Assembly: GCA_963580285.1 (NCBI GenBank)
Contig: OY757011.1
Location: 165,197,406-165,261,405, forward strand
DNA: 64,000 nucleotides
Reading direction: 5' to 3'
Source: Lucinisca nassula
Lineage: Eukaryota; Mollusca; Bivalvia; Lucinida; Lucinidae
Positions 41,690 to 53,879 of this stretch are shown piece after piece. Positions within the stretch are counted from its first letter, which is position 1. Every line of letters begins with the position of its first letter. Below the pieces are notes generated by a model that worked only from the letters and a program-made list of their open reading frames with translations, had not been told where the DNA came from and searched no databases. The position numbers and the translations under genes were made by a program.

Positions 41690-43950
41690 ACTTGGTGTAG
41701 AAGTTAAATTCAATACAGTTTTCCACAAACATCATCAAACTGTCAGTTTAGATATTCGATCTATCGAATTCAACAAAAAAGAAACAAAACAGGATAGATC
41801 GGTCTTGTTGAAATTGATACTGATAATTCGGAGTTCATGTCGACATAGTCAAGTATTTCTAGTTTAGCCCGTTCCTTTTCAAAACAGTACGATGCAATCC
41901 AAATCGAGTCAATTGTTGTTGTTGTTGTTTTTGTTGTTGTTGTTGTAAATACATGTTTCTTTTAATGTATACATGTACTGGTTAACCATGATGAGACTCA
42001 AATAAACTAAACAAACTGTAATCTCTAGTAAATATTTTTCGCTGCAATTATGCTCTTACGCCACCTGTGCATAGCCTACGGTATAATTGAATTAAGTTTC
42101 TGTTCTGTTCTGCTCTGTATAAACGAGCCAATGTACAGTAAAACCTACAATAAGAACAGTGAGACCAGCAAAGACTCTGATCAAATTGCATTCTTTGCGG
42201 TTTGGTCAGAATCTTTGCTGATCGCTTGGACTTTCTTAACGTCTGGACTATCTAAAGAGTGGTAAGCTAAGACCCTGAACAGACTTGGTAAATACGCAGG
42301 CCAGTCTTAGTTTTCAATGGTCGCATAAGTTATCGTGTAGGATTTTGCTGTGCTCCGGCTCAAATGATAATAAACGTATACACGGAGGATTCACCCGCAG
42401 CCTCGCAGTTAATAGTCAACATATATCATATAAGAAAAATCCCCATGTCTATTATAAACAAGCTTTTTGATTGAATGGCAATTACGTACAGAAATTGAAC
42501 AATTAATAAAAGCCTGGATCAGACATTTTAGGCAGATTATTACCTTCCTGGCTCCAACCAAAGCGAGGAAGATCTTCTAAAATACTAAAAACACAATAAA
42601 ACATGCTTTGTAAGATTTGATATTCGACTTATGAAGAGAAACCGTGCGAACATCACACATTCGAGAAACCCACTGAGGCTAATGCACAAAAATTGCTTTC
42701 AATCAATTTTAGTTATCATAAACCAGTAAATTGTTCGTGAAATTTGATGGAATAAATGCAGATATCGCACTAAATCAGCCGCTGTCAGTTTATTAGTGGG
42801 ATTCAGATATGTTTATGGAGTTGTAATAATGTTGAGGGTAGTCATTTGTGGAAAATTACTCATTTTCGACTTATAATTATATCTTGTTTTCGTGTATATT
42901 CTAGATATGTCTAGAATATCAGAAAATTACTTCGATTCTTTAATGTCCCTTTGATATTTTCAAAAGTACCATAAAGGAAAGTGTATGAATAAAGTTATTA
43001 TTAACTCATAAAAGTTGTTCTTCTCTCACAAGCCTTAATTGAATCTGCCGACCCGTAAACCATTTTATGAATAATAATAATAGTAATAATAGAAAACCTT
43101 TGAGCCCGTCAAACAGTCAAACAACACGTATATGTAATCAGACTTACCGATTGGGAAAGAAACTGTACATTTAACTTTCCATTTGTAAACGTAGTTTTGC
43201 CTTCGGGGCGTGTGCCGTGAAATGTAAAAGAAGCAAGTAAATGTAGTGTTCAGTGTTAGTATTGTTGTATATAGTTATTGCTAATAATTTATGTCTTGCA
43301 TATAACATCTTTTGTGTGCCTTACCCCACAGTTGCCCGTTCACCTTCAGAGATCACCCTCGGTCGTCTTGTCAGCATGCGGGTTTGCGGGACACCTTAAA
43401 CCCACATGTAACAGTATGTGTCCATCTTTTCCATTGATGCCCCGGATGTAAGGTGTAAGGTAAATATACAAATTCTCCCACTACTTCACAACTGCGACAG
43501 AATTAAGGGGAGGTAACTCCTGCAAAAGTATTTTTGTCTCCCATGTGAATAGTTGACGCTCTTTTCCGTGGGACAGAGCTTATAAAAAGCCAACAAGAAG
43601 TTCTGATAGTTGTCTCCTTTTGAAAACTGGCTGAAAAATCTGCCTGGTGTTCCCATTCCCCTTAAGTAGATAGGCATATATAGCCAAAGTGAAATAATAT
43701 GCGGAGAAACGGGTGTTTCGTCGAGTCACTGATATGTATATCGTATTTGTAATATTAACTCTCGTGTATAAACTCATGCGCATGAATTTGAAATGCCGGT
43801 ATGCCCTTCAAATTTGAGGATATCGCCAGTGGAGTGCGAGAAGGGAACAATTAGAAGAAGAATCGAAAAAGATGAATTAGAGCTGTAAGGAAATGTAAAG
43901 ACAGAAAGCAGGAAACAAGAGGAAGACAAAGAAAAAAGAAGAAATGTTTT
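41690..43950. other. No recognisable gene
   Basis: 2.3 kb, the longest stretch with few repeats: (TTG)n at 41912-41946 and a short (AAT)n at 43070. A TACAGTAAAACCTACAATAA start near 42132 resembles a pogo-type end. No coding region recognised. Confidence 0.4.
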
Positions 43951-45570
43951 AGACTAATTGAGTCTGGATTGCTCGATCTTTGCAACCTGAGTCTTGAAGG
44001 TATTGAGCTGTTCTACCAGACAGATTTGACTTGGAAGCTGGTTCCACTGTATTGCTGCCCTGGAAAAGAAGGAAAAGCGTATGCAATCCTTGTCAGCTCT
44101 CAACTGGAGAAACTGGTGTTCTTATCTTCCACAATCTCTTTGTAAATACTGATCCTCATCAGTGGCAACTCTTAAAGAGTATGGTTAGTCTAGAGTCCGC
44201 TCATCTTTGTTCAAGGGAGTGCCAGTCCGGACTGCGAAACATTTCAGATACGCTGGATGTATTATGGTTCCTTCCAGTTACCCATCTTCCCGCTCTCCTC
44301 TGTACCAGCTCGAGTTGATCTACCAGCCTGTGAATAGTTTTATCGCCTTCTTTGGATGCATTTTGAGTCCCATACTGTGTTACAGTATTCAATTTTAGGA
44401 CGGACAATAGATTTGTATTTTTTTTTTTTTCTTATAAGTGCTCGAGATGATTTTAAGTTGCGTTTCAGACAACCTAGAGTCTAATTTGCCTTAGTGGAGA
44501 TGGAGTTGATGTGTGAATTCCACCTAAGACCGTGGGAGATGTGAACGCCAAGGTATTTAATTTTTGGTACATAAGACAAATTATGGCCATGCAGGGTGTA
44601 GTTATACTAAATAGGTTTCTTCTTTGAGGTGATGTATATGACCTCACATTTCTCTGGGTGAAAGGACATCTGCCAATCGAACTCCCATCTTTCTAGGTTG
44701 TTGAGGTCTTCCTGGAGTTTAATGCAATCTGAAGAGTTGTGAACTGTCAAGTACATAAGGGTACCATCGGCAAAAAGTTTGAGGCGTATTCTCGGGGGTC
44801 ATTTATTCACATGAGAAAGAGGACATGGCCCAAAACTGAGCACTGTGGGACGCCTGAAAGCATTGGAAAAGAAGAAGCCGATTTACCATCAAGGGAAACT
44901 TTCTGAGATCTTCCAGGCAGGAAAGAACATATCCAGCCCAGAGTGTTTCCCTTTACCACATAACCTGACCATTTGTATAGCAACCTGTTGTGATCACCGT
45001 TATCAAATGCTGGACTGATATCGGCCCTAGATGTTAATGGGTGTGTCCATGCTTGTCACATTTTATCTTATGCCATCATGCCAGGCCAGCTTTATTTTAT
45101 GCTGTCTCAACATCTAGATGTTAGAGTCAGGATAAAATAAAATCTGGCCTTGCACGATTGCATAAAATTAAATATGGAATGCATGAACATAACTATTAAC
45201 ATCTACTAGGGCTTATATAAGTCTAACCAAATAACTACGGCATCATTTTGGATATCTTTCTGCATATTAAATGCTATATGTCTTGAACAAATTTGTGTTT
45301 CGCATCTTCGCTTTACCCAAAAACCGTGTGGTAAGGGACATAGAAGACTGTTCTTATTGAGCTGTTTCCTGAGGCTACTACAGATAATAAACTCTTAAGA
45401 GCTTACATGAAGTACAGGTCAGGGACACGGGTCGACAGTTGGATGGGTTTGTCTTGTCGCCTTTCTTGTTGATTGGGTTCATATTGGCATGCTTCAGAAT
45501 GTCAGAGAGAGATTGATGGTGTAGGCAAAGTAGCTTAACTATATAGCAAGTTACAGAATTAAAAATCTCC
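43950..45570 (-). pseudogene. Decayed non-LTR retrotransposon reverse transcriptase
   Basis: Read leftwards: INKKGDKTNPSNCRPVSLTC (about 45500-45400), CETQICSRHIAFNMQKDIQN, the start of motif A (WLDLYK) interrupted by an insertion, then AFDNGDHNRLLYKWSGY, GWICSFLPGRSQKVSLDGKS, GVPQCSVLGHVLFL and motif C as FADG (44763-44774) instead of FADD. Next come KLQEDLNNLERWEFDWQMSF, TLHGHNLSYVPKIKYLGVHI and LELVQRRAGRWVTGRN (44201-44407). Many stops and frameshifts. CR1/Jockey/RTE-like family; dead copy. Confidence 0.85.
45024..45211. mobile_element. 188-bp element inserted in RT motif A
   Basis: Inverted ends GCCCTAGATGTTAAT and ATTAACATCTACTAGGGC; the RT reading is continuous on either side (LDLYK before, SPAFDNGDH after). 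Confidence 0.65.
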
Positions 45571-45574
45571 GGCT

Positions 45575-46030
45575 CGGCATTTTTGGTTTGGCGGCTCTGC
45601 TCGGGCTTGGCTTTTTATACGCGACCGTGGAATATGCGAAGATGCGAAAGTACCTGCAAAGTTTCAGATTTGAGACAATATTTTTGTTTCACCGGATCTA
45701 CTTTCTTAATGTGAATTTATTGCACATAGTTGATATGGAAGAAATGAATTATCTAACATCATTTAAATATATATCAACTTTCTCTGACACGATTCAAAGC
45801 TAAACAAGCTGTATTAATTGTGATTTAAGATGAAATATTTGCAATCGAAGAAAACGCAATTTATCTAAATGTCTTGATATCAATGACTAATGTTTTGCAT
45901 CAAGCTTTCAAAGCAATTTAAACACTATTTTAATGTGGAAAATCACCATGACATACTATATTACATGTTTAGGGGAATAGTTGTACATTCAGAAAGAAAG
46001 GGGGTTTGCTTTCATAAATGCTAATGGGAT
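45575..46030. other. No recognisable feature
   Basis: No gene or repeat recognised. Confidence 0.35.
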
Positions 46031-46033
46031 CAT

Positions 46034-46267
46034 CATTACGAATAACCCATTGTAAATTTTATCGGCGAAATAAAACGAAGATTTTAAGATGAAAAAAAAG
46101 TGATATTTTTTCATATTCTACTATAAATATAGATTGTGGATACACGTTAGAACCGCCTCACCGAGGCGGTTCTAACGAGTACCCACAATCTATATTTTAG
46201 ATCAGAAATAAGAAAAATATGGTTTATATAAAAGTCAGGTTCAAGGAGGTCAGAATTATATAGGCGT
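46034..46267 (-). mobile_element. Family P type A MITE
   Basis: CATTACGAATAACCCATTG start is eroded; GAACCGCCTCACCGAGGCGG centre intact. Confidence 0.7.
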
Positions 46268-46525
46268 GTTTTTTGTTTGATTTTAGGTTTACGTCCCCGT
46301 CAACACTGTAAAGGTCATTTCGGAGACGTTGCATGAAATGACATCTCAAGCCCTGCTACCCAATGAAACCAATAAGGTTTATAAGCATGGACGGGCCGAC
46401 TCGCCCCGCTTTTTCTGGGCAAGCTTATCCTCTAAACGGTTTACCAATACTCGTGTGCGGGTCGGTTTCAGCTCTGCGTGGAAGCATCATGCAGCCCACC
46501 TATTTCATCAAGCCCCGATGGGAGG
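46268..46525 (+). repeat. Family V SINE-like repeat
   Basis: TTAGGTTTACGTCCCCGTCA, GAAATGACATCTCAAGCCCT, CATGGACGGGCCGACTCG, CGTGGAAGCATCATGCAG, AGCCCCGATGGGAGG: the longest copy here. Confidence 0.55.
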
Positions 46526-46640
46526 GGGGGGGGGGGGGGGGCAGATTATATAGGCGTGTATTCGCGATGATGATTTTCCTCCCTCCTCAGGGTGAAGTGA
46601 CCTTTGAAAGTTTTTTTTTTGCGGCGGGGGGGGGGGGGGT
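46524..46640. repeat. Two poly-G runs
   Basis: G18 at 46524-46541 and G14 at 46626-46639, with a stray MITE end TATAGGCGTGTATTCGCGAT between them. Confidence 0.85.
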
Positions 46641-46804
46641 GGGGAGGGGGTCGATCTCAAAGTAACAAACTAGAGAAGCTTCCCGCCTGCTTTTGTCCAC
46701 GTGACTATCGCTGAAAATTTTCAAAATCGAGGAAATTGTTATTTATAGCAGCGCATCTCTTCTCACTATATGATGTCAGAGCACTTAAAATTGTAAAATC
46801 TGGA

Positions 46805-46910
46805 CTGGGCTCGTGTACTAGGACCTTGGCAAACAGTGAACTCCTAGATAAGATGCCACAGAGCGCGGTGTCTGATCAGGGTCTACACAACTTGCTTGAA
46901 ATACTGAACT
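46805..46910. repeat. GCAAACAGTG/GATCAG hairpin relic
   Basis: TTGGCAAACAGTGAACTCCT and GTCTGATCAGGGTCTACACA flank a decayed loop. Confidence 0.5.
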
Positions 46911-47049
46911 ACTTACACTTAAGGTTAAATGAAACAGTTAACGTCTCAGTTCAGGACTATTTTTCACAGCCTACACTCAAAGACAATCGATCCGAATCAG
47001 TGCTGTCAGTGCTTTGATTTTTGTCCGCTTTGGAGTTCAACGGATCAGA

Positions 47050-47322
47050 ACAGAAAACACGCCTATACAAATACAGAGAGAATTTTACTGTGGACAAAAA
47101 AACAATAACAATTTAATAATTGCGATATGTTTCTTATTTCTGCTCAAAACATAGATCTTGGGTACTCGTTAGAACCGCCTCATCGAGGCGGTTCCAATGA
47201 GTAACAACAATCTATGTTTTAGAGCAGTAAGAAAAATGAGGTTTACCTCTGTAAACCCCAGTGTTACTGTATAAAAGCGGGGTTCAATTGGGTCACAATT
47301 ATAAAGGCGTGTTTTCGTGATG
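47050..47322 (-). mobile_element. Family P type A MITE
   Basis: AGAAAACACGCCTATACAAA start, GGCGTGTTTTCGTGATG end; right palindrome arm has asymmetric changes (GGTTCCAATGAGTAAC). Confidence 0.8.
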
Positions 47323-47324
47323 AA

Positions 47325-47765
47325 AAACTTAATTCGACATATACCGGTTGTTGAAAACCGAACACTTTGACATAGGAAGAAGATAGGTTGTAAACCCCTT
47401 AGATGATATGCCCTTATATGAAGTGTATCATGCGCAGCGTACTAAATAGGGCAACGCATATGTGTACCGGATTGTGATTTGCATAGACATGTTAGCGTAA
47501 TGATTTAGATTTCAGGTGAAGACCTATTTATGAAATAGTATTGTATAGTTTCTCACGTTTTGAATATCATGTACTTTACCATAATATTATATTTCGCATA
47601 AGTCAATCTTCTTATGATAAATGGGAAGTAAATATATCATTTAAGCCTTTAAATTATTAAGTTTTTTCTGATTAGTTATAATAAGGGTATCATATTTACT
47701 CGACAAGGATTATTAACTCGTAGAAATATTCTGTTGTCGAGCTGTAGATCAAAAACAAAGTGTAA
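47325..47765. other. No recognisable feature
   Basis: AT-rich unique-looking sequence. Confidence 0.35.
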
Positions 47766-47993
47766 ATCCAGTAAAATTCCTATATTAAGACCACCTAAGA
47801 CCACCTTTGGGACTGTTCAAAAGTGGTCTTTAAGACCACTTTTGAACAGTCCCAAAGATGATCTCTGACCAGAGGACACTATAAGCAGAAAACACAAAGG
47901 AAGAACAATTGCAACTTACTAAATAAGCTTTTTAAAGCAGAATCAGTCTTAATTTTAGGTGGTCTTAATAGCGGAATTTCTCTGTTTATGAAA
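47766..47993. mobile_element. Family U MITE
   Basis: CCAGTAAAATTCCTATATTA at the left and TAATAGCGGAATTTCTCTGT at the right; central GACTGTTCAAAAGTGGTCTT palindrome. Confidence 0.7.
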
Positions 47994-48135
47994 AACGATG
48001 TCAAAACATTGGAGGCCTTGGCATGACATAGTATTGCACTGTCATAAGTATGATGCACACATATGAATTTTCGTTCATGACCATAAATGACATAAACCAA
48101 ATAGACTTCGTACATTAACATTTTTGGATGCTCGT

Positions 48136-48430
48136 CATCACGAAAACACGCCTATATAATTTTGACCCCCTTGAACCCCACTTTTGTATAGTAAACCTGG
48201 GGTTTAAAGGGGTAAACATTATTTTGTCTTATTTCTGCTCAAAATATAGATTGCGGGTACTCGTTAGAACCGCTTCATTTTTTATTTTTTCTGCTCTAAA
48301 AGATAGATTGTGGGTCCTCGTTAGAACCGCCTCAATGAGGCGGTTCTAACGAGTACCCGCCATCTATATTTTGAGCAGAAATAAGAAAAATATCACAATT
48401 TTTCATCTGTATAGGCGTGTTTTCGTAATG
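48136..48430 (+). mobile_element. Family P type A MITE with internal duplication
   Basis: A truncated first arm (ATAGATTGCGGGTACTCGTT, 48245-48275) is followed by a complete palindrome at 48300-48367, so half the centre is duplicated. Confidence 0.75.
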
Positions 48431-48580
48431 TGAGAACCGTCTCGTTGATACGGTTCTTAAGAGTACCCACAGACTATGGTTTTGCGCATAAATTATGCAA
48501 GACATGTGGATACTCGTAAAGAGGCAGTTCAAACGAGCACCCACAACCTATGCTTGGAGTATTAAAAGTAAAATTTAATA
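48431..48580. repeat. Family P core fragments
   Basis: GAGAACCGTCTCGTTGATAC and GGTTCTTAAGAGTACCCACA, then CGAGCACCCACAACCTATG. Confidence 0.55.
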
Positions 48581-49196
48581 ATTTGTCATAAGAATATTAA
48601 AGATGTCACACGGGTATGTTGGGGCATAATGTGAAATATCCATTTAATAGTGCAGTCTATGATAGAGGCTTCCTAAATATCGTAATGTTTGGAAATGTGG
48701 ATGCTTTATTTCGGGCCCTTACGGGTACATGCGTCTGTTACGCGCAATATTACATGCAATTATCAAATTAAATCAGCGGGCTATATGTAAATTAGCTCGT
48801 CATTCTGGTGATCACCCAGGACTTGATGGTTCTTTTTGTCGTTAAGATCAGAAAACAAGATAACTGCTATAGACGACCCATAAATCAAGAACTTGTATTA
48901 AGGGCTTTATTTCCCCACCCGGAGATTGCTAACCCTTGGCTGACCTACTTCATTATATATTCAATATTTCTCAAGTTATTATCCCATGTTGAAGGCTCTT
49001 ATTATTCTGTCTTGTAACTTATAGTTTGATAGCCGAACATAAATTTTCATGCTTAATAACCAAAATGATCTCTACCAGTATCAGTTTACCCGTCTAATGT
49101 TTGAAACCCTCCCCAAATATTTGCCCTTTGCGAAACCTAACGTGCTGCCATTGTTCAAGTTTGTTCAAATTTTATCCAAAGGTATTCATTTACTGA
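48581..49196. other. No recognisable feature
   Basis: Unique-looking sequence. Confidence 0.35.
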
Positions 49197-49437
49197 ACGG
49201 GCCTCCGTGGCCTAGTGGATAAGAGCGCTGACTCTTAGTCATTAGGTCTCTCACCGCCGTAGGTTCGAGCCTCGCTCGGGCCACGTGTGAGACGCCAAGT
49301 TCTGCAACGGAAGGTCAGGTGGTTTTTCTCCGGGTACTCCGGTTTTCGCCCACCTCTGATTAACGATCGGCTCGATATGAGTGAAATAATCTTGAAAGGG
49401 CCGTAAAACCCAAACCAAAAAAAAAAAAAAAAAAAAT
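49197..49437 (+). repeat. tRNA-derived SINE (best copy)
   Basis: tRNA-like head with A box TGGCCTAGTGG (49208-49218) and B box GGTTCGAGCCT (49262-49272). The body has GAGACGCCAAGTTCTGC, GGTGGTTTTTCTCCGGGTAC and TGAAATAATCTTGAAAGGGC, and a poly-A tail follows. The body segment before the tail resembles the conserved domain of the MetaSINE superfamily (family knowledge; not verified). Other copies: 57783-57991, 60641-60790, 23975-24050. Confidence 0.85.
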
Positions 49438-49439
49438 TC

Positions 49440-50055
49440 ATTTACTGCCTTTGATGTTTTGTGTGCCTATCCGTAAGTGATAAAAATTAGCTTCTAAATG
49501 GCAGGGAGCAATTGACAAAAGATCAATAGGGCCATAAATTACCATCTTTATCTGCGGGATTTGTCTCCGTGAATACGATGTACCTTTGGTCCCTTTCTTG
49601 AGCGTGCACGGGGCAATGCTGTCGCCGGAGAACGATTTCGAAAAATCTCAGACGCGATTATCAGTTTGTCCCGTCACTTAAAATATTTAAACACGGTTGG
49701 CATGCTCAAAACGCGTATTATGTCAATTAATATCATACATATACATTTCAACAAAAATTAAGCACCAACCATCACATTTTACATGTAATACTTGTAGTTA
49801 GTTCTTCAGCAGTCTGTACAAACACACTGGTTGTTGGTTGTTAAGAAGTTTAACAATAAATATATAATGCTTCCTTTTGAAAAGAAACCTTACTTTTTAT
49901 TGGTATTTTTTTTTTCATTTGAAATATATGCTTTCTTGTGTTGTTGTTATTGTTTGTTTGTTTTTTAAACTCCCAACTCTTCTGATAAACGAAAATTAAT
50001 AATCTTGCCTGACCCCTTTCAAAACATGTTTCATACAAGGTGCAAGCCATACGTA
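49440..50055. other. No recognisable feature
   Basis: No gene or repeat recognised. Confidence 0.35.
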
Positions 50056-50059
50056 GCAT

Positions 50060-50282
50060 CCTAGTCTAGCTCCTAGACCTTGATGTCATATTGGCCAATG
50101 ACCAACCTTCCTGTGTGTTTTTATCAAATATGAAACCTTGTTTGACTTTAATCTTGTCTCAGACATAACTTCCCAAGATAAAACAAGCTGCTGTCAGAGA
50201 GGGAAAAAGAAGAAAAAAATATAGAATAATATTACTTAACTTTAAAAAATGATATCCGACTAGTAGCTAGTCTAGTAGCATC
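50060..50282. repeat. Interspersed repeat, second copy of 30600-30875
   Basis: CTCCTAGACCTTGATGTCAT to ATCCGACTAGTAGCTAGTCT. Confidence 0.65.
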
Positions 50283-50289
50283 CTACAAC

Positions 50290-50735
50290 GTTTGTCGACT
50301 CGTCCACGATCTAAAGCATTGCCCACGAACGAGACGGGAAACAGTCCATTCATTTAATCATTTCATTTATAAGAATATGCTTATTAATTTTAACCCAGCA
50401 CAAAAGCAATGACTTCCATCCCATAGCACCAAAAGTTTTGGAGATCAGAAAGTATTATATAGAGGAGAATAATATAAATTCATTGCTAATACAAATGAGA
50501 AGATATTGCTTAAACTTTTGGACTGATTCCAGTCTACCCACGAACTCGAGCATTGCGATATACACCGCAACCTCAGCAATCCCACATGCAATGGCTTCAG
50601 GTAACATTACTTACATTCCCTACAAGGGCCAACTACTCTAGCTACATCGCCATAATCAAAGCACTGATAGCACTGGCTGTCGACTGTCTCTGAGTAATGG
50701 TCCTGAACTGGGACTAAGACCGTTTCGATTAACCC
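50290..50735. other. No recognisable feature
   Basis: No gene or repeat recognised. Confidence 0.35.
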
Positions 50736-50940
50736 TTAACCCTTTTTGTACCAAATGGAATCTTCCTACTTATATATAGCATGAGTCCATTTCAAAATTT
50801 AGGGGTGTCAGGTTAAGTTTTCTTCAAAATTAATTAGGAAATGGCTGAACATTTTGCAAACAGTGTAGGCCCTGATCAGACGCCGCGTTTTCATCTGGGC
50901 CTGCACTGTTCGTCTGGGTACCTGTTTTGGGGTGGGTTAA
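50736..50940 (+). mobile_element. Family T piggyBac-like MITE
   Basis: TTAACCCTTTTTGTACCAAA and GGGGTGGGTTAA ends; same subfamily as 23680-23908. Confidence 0.7.
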
Positions 50941-50946
50941 ATTCCT

Positions 50947-51032
50947 GTACTGTAAGCAAACAGTGTATATCTTGATCAGACGTCGCGTTTGCTGCCTCTG
51001 ATCTGGATCTACACTGTTTGCCAATGTCCCAG
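50947..51032. repeat. GCAAACAGTGTA/GATCAGACG hairpin
   Basis: GTAAGCAAACAGTGTATATC and GGATCTACACTGTTTGCCAA arms around GATCAGACGTCGCG. Confidence 0.6.
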
Positions 51033-51320
51033 CACACGGGCCAAGTCCAGATTTTTATTTTTATACAGCGCTCTGACGTCACAAGGAGGAGACTAGCGCT
51101 TCTATAATTACCGGTACCTGGACTTTGTACATGGCCAGCGATAGTCACGTGGGCAAGAGCAGGTGAGAAGCTTCTGTAGTTAATAACTTTGAGTCGATTG
51201 ATAAACAATCGACCCCAAAATCGGTATCTAAACCCAACAAGGTTGTTGAGAAGAGGTATACCGCGTTCGCCGTAATAATTGCACTATAGGCTTGGAAATT
51301 TCATTATATTTTCGAAAGTC

Positions 51321-51571
51321 CAATTACGATAACACACCCGTGCGACATCTCCAAAATGGCTACTTTTTCCGATAAAAGCCCGTGATATTTTTCTTATTTA
51401 TACTGCAAATTTATGTTGTGGGAGCTCGTCAGAACCGCCTTATTGAGGGGTTCTAACGGATACCCGCAACCTATGTCTTGGAGCAGAAATAAGAAAAATG
51501 ATGTTTAACGACTTAAACCCATTCTACTCTATATAAAGTGGGGTTTGGTGGGTGTTCATGTTATCATGATG
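51321..51571 (+). mobile_element. Family P type B MITE
   Basis: CAATTACGATAACACACCCG to ATGTTATCATGATG; centre partly decayed. Confidence 0.75.
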
Positions 51572-51917
51572 TCAGGATCACGATGAGACGCATGTCATAA
51601 TCTGAAACAGTTATTTGGAACATTTTACAAGAATTTGAACTCAACATTCAAATGTAATACGTTTTAAAATATATGTTATAATGTTTGATAGTGTAAATTT
51701 TGATTGTTAGCATGTTTACGAAAACTTCTAATGCATGTTTTGTTTAAATGGGCTTCAAGGAAAAGTAGCTTGTAGCCATTTTGTTATCAATACATATAAA
51801 TACTTTATTATTATTGTTATTATTATTTTTATTATTATCATTATTATTATTACCAAGGACACCAACAGTTCACTAAGGGATGGTCGAACCTACGCACACA
51901 TTCATGGGTCACCATTC

Positions 51918-52191
51918 CATAACGTGAACAAGTCCGTGAATTGAACACCCCCTAAACCCGACTTTATACAGAGAAAACTGGGTTTAACGTGGGTATGCAT
52001 CATTTTTTCTTATTTCTGCTCTACGACATAGGTTGTGGGATCTCATTAGGACCGCCTGGCGGTTCTAACGAGAACCCGCAAGCTATGTTTGCAGTATAAA
52101 TAAGGACAATACCGTGGATTTTCACCAGAAAAGTAGCCGTTTTGGAGATGTGAAAAAATGCACTATGTCGCACGGGTGTGTTGTCGTAATG
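51918..52191 (-). mobile_element. Family P type B MITE
   Basis: CATAACGTGAACAAGTCCGT to GTCGCACGGGTGTGTTGTCG, inverted relative to the copy 350 bp upstream. Confidence 0.78.
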
Positions 52192-52295
52192 CTTTGTATT
52201 CCCGACCCTCGACTGTAGCAGAAGCCCAGTTGTCCACCAAGTAAAGAGTCATTACCAGCCGTCCAGGAACTTACTCCATGTGTCAACGCGCAGTC

Positions 52296-52445
52296 TTTCA
52301 TATCTCCAAAAATTAATAACTGCGATATTTTTTTATTCAGTAGCAAACATACTGTCGGTGCCCACTAGAACCGCCTCAATATGAGCTGGTTCTAACGGTT
52401 ACCAACAATCGATGTCTTAGAGCAGAAATGGGCAGAATACTGTAT
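52296..52445. repeat. Family P fragment
   Basis: CACTAGAACCGCCTCAATAT and GAGCTGGTTCTAACGGTTAC. Confidence 0.55.
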
Positions 52446-52449
52446 ACTT

Positions 52450-52735
52450 CAGACGGCTGGGCGGGGTTACTCTTTCAAAAATAGGTTGTTTGGGCAGACA
52501 ATTCACAGGCAATGTCAAACCTTATTTTCTCTAAAATGAATAAACCGATTACCGTCTGTTATGAAATTCTCCTTAGCGCTTTAAGTGTAACTTTTGGATT
52601 ACATGCAGCCAAATTCACAGAATTCCACTTTCTCATAAAATGGGTTTTGCCGTTGACAAGTTAATACAGTAGACATGCATTGTTGTTAAAGTATTTAATA
52701 TTACCCCGTCCATTTTATCTAAACCCATCATAATT
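52450..52735. other. No recognisable feature
   Basis: No gene or repeat recognised. Confidence 0.3.
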
Positions 52736-52737
52736 TA

Positions 52738-52963
52738 GCCAGCGCATGCCAAAACCTACAATCAGCTGAGACGCAGATCAGCCTGCGCATCCACCGAGTA
52801 TGGCAAGCGTTTTGGCTTATCACTTGATAATCTCGAGTCTGTTGAAGACTCATGCGATCAGTGAAGACTCTGATCAGACTGCGCGAATGCGCTTCGCGCC
52901 GTCTGATCAGAGTCATCGCTGTTCGCGCAAACCTTGCTACAGGTTTTGGCGTACGCTGGCGCA
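52738..52963. mobile_element. MITE with GCCAGCGCATG ends (family W)
   Basis: Left AGCCAGCGCATGCCAAAACC pairs with right GGTTTTGGCGTACGCTGGCG. Inside: GACGCAGATCAGCCTGCGCA and a GACTCTGATCAGACTGCGCG / inverse hairpin. Partial relatives at 55140-55315 and 60310-60607. Confidence 0.7.
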
Positions 52964-52969
52964 ATTTAT

Positions 52970-53637
52970 GACGTCGTTTTCCATATCAAACATGGCGTGC
53001 GGAATAAATTCCGGTCCTATTCTATTGTCTTCCGTCAATCCTAATGACCCCTCGGAGAGTCTGGCCATCACATACACTGTATAAAATTTCCATTTTGATT
53101 TATCATGATGATGTATTAATTGTTATATATGACACATCAACGCCATAAATTTCTTTACAATTATGAAAAGTGGTATCGCTTACAAGACAAACACAATAAA
53201 TTATCTGAAATTAGCTATTTTCTATTAAAACAGAAGCTGAAATGCATGAGGGATAAAAATCATAATCCTTGAAAGACATAAATTTATAAACAGACGGTAC
53301 CATGTAATTATAACTGACAGGTTTTTAGACTGTTTGGAACCGGCCTACTGGTGTTCATTCCATTTTCAAAATTTACAGCAACAATAATATATAATTAAAA
53401 AGGCATGTTGTCTAAAGAGTGGTTTGATTGTCAGTCGACCCCTTTCCAGCGTGAGTGTGAATCCTGCCACAGCCCAGTTTGTACTTTCTTATTTCTTCAC
53501 TTTGCAATTTTTCCAGAAGTGCTAGTATCAGAAATGATTCAGGGCCGGATGTCTGTTGAAGTTTGATAAATCTAAATTAAAAATATAATAATTGCAAAGT
53601 GGCTTTAGTACCCATAGGATCCATGCATGCATCATTT
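52970..53637. other. No recognisable feature
   Basis: No gene or repeat recognised. Confidence 0.35.
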
Positions 53638-53873
53638 GGGCCCCGTAAGCGATTTTGGTACTTATCGCCTATGCGAGCAGCGAAGGTTCAGGCGAGCCTG
53701 CGCATCCGCGCAGTCTCGCCAGAACCATCGCTGCTCGCTCATACAAGCAGTGAATCACGAGGAACCTTCAGACAAAAAGGCCATATCCCTGGCCCCTCTG
53801 AATGGTTGGGCATGCGCAGTTAAAATTTGTCATGACGGAATGCTCGAAGACACAAATTCGCTTGGCGGGGCTC
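53638..53873 (+). mobile_element. Family G MITE
   Basis: Flanked by ATTT and AATT (one mismatch in the 4-bp duplication). Confidence 0.82.
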
Positions 53874-53879
53874 AATTAT

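Noticed and set aside
49197..49280. Functional tRNA gene
   Set aside because: A and B boxes are present but the cloverleaf is imperfect, and the sequence continues into a SINE body with poly-A; the same holds for 26692-26765 and 55395-55482.
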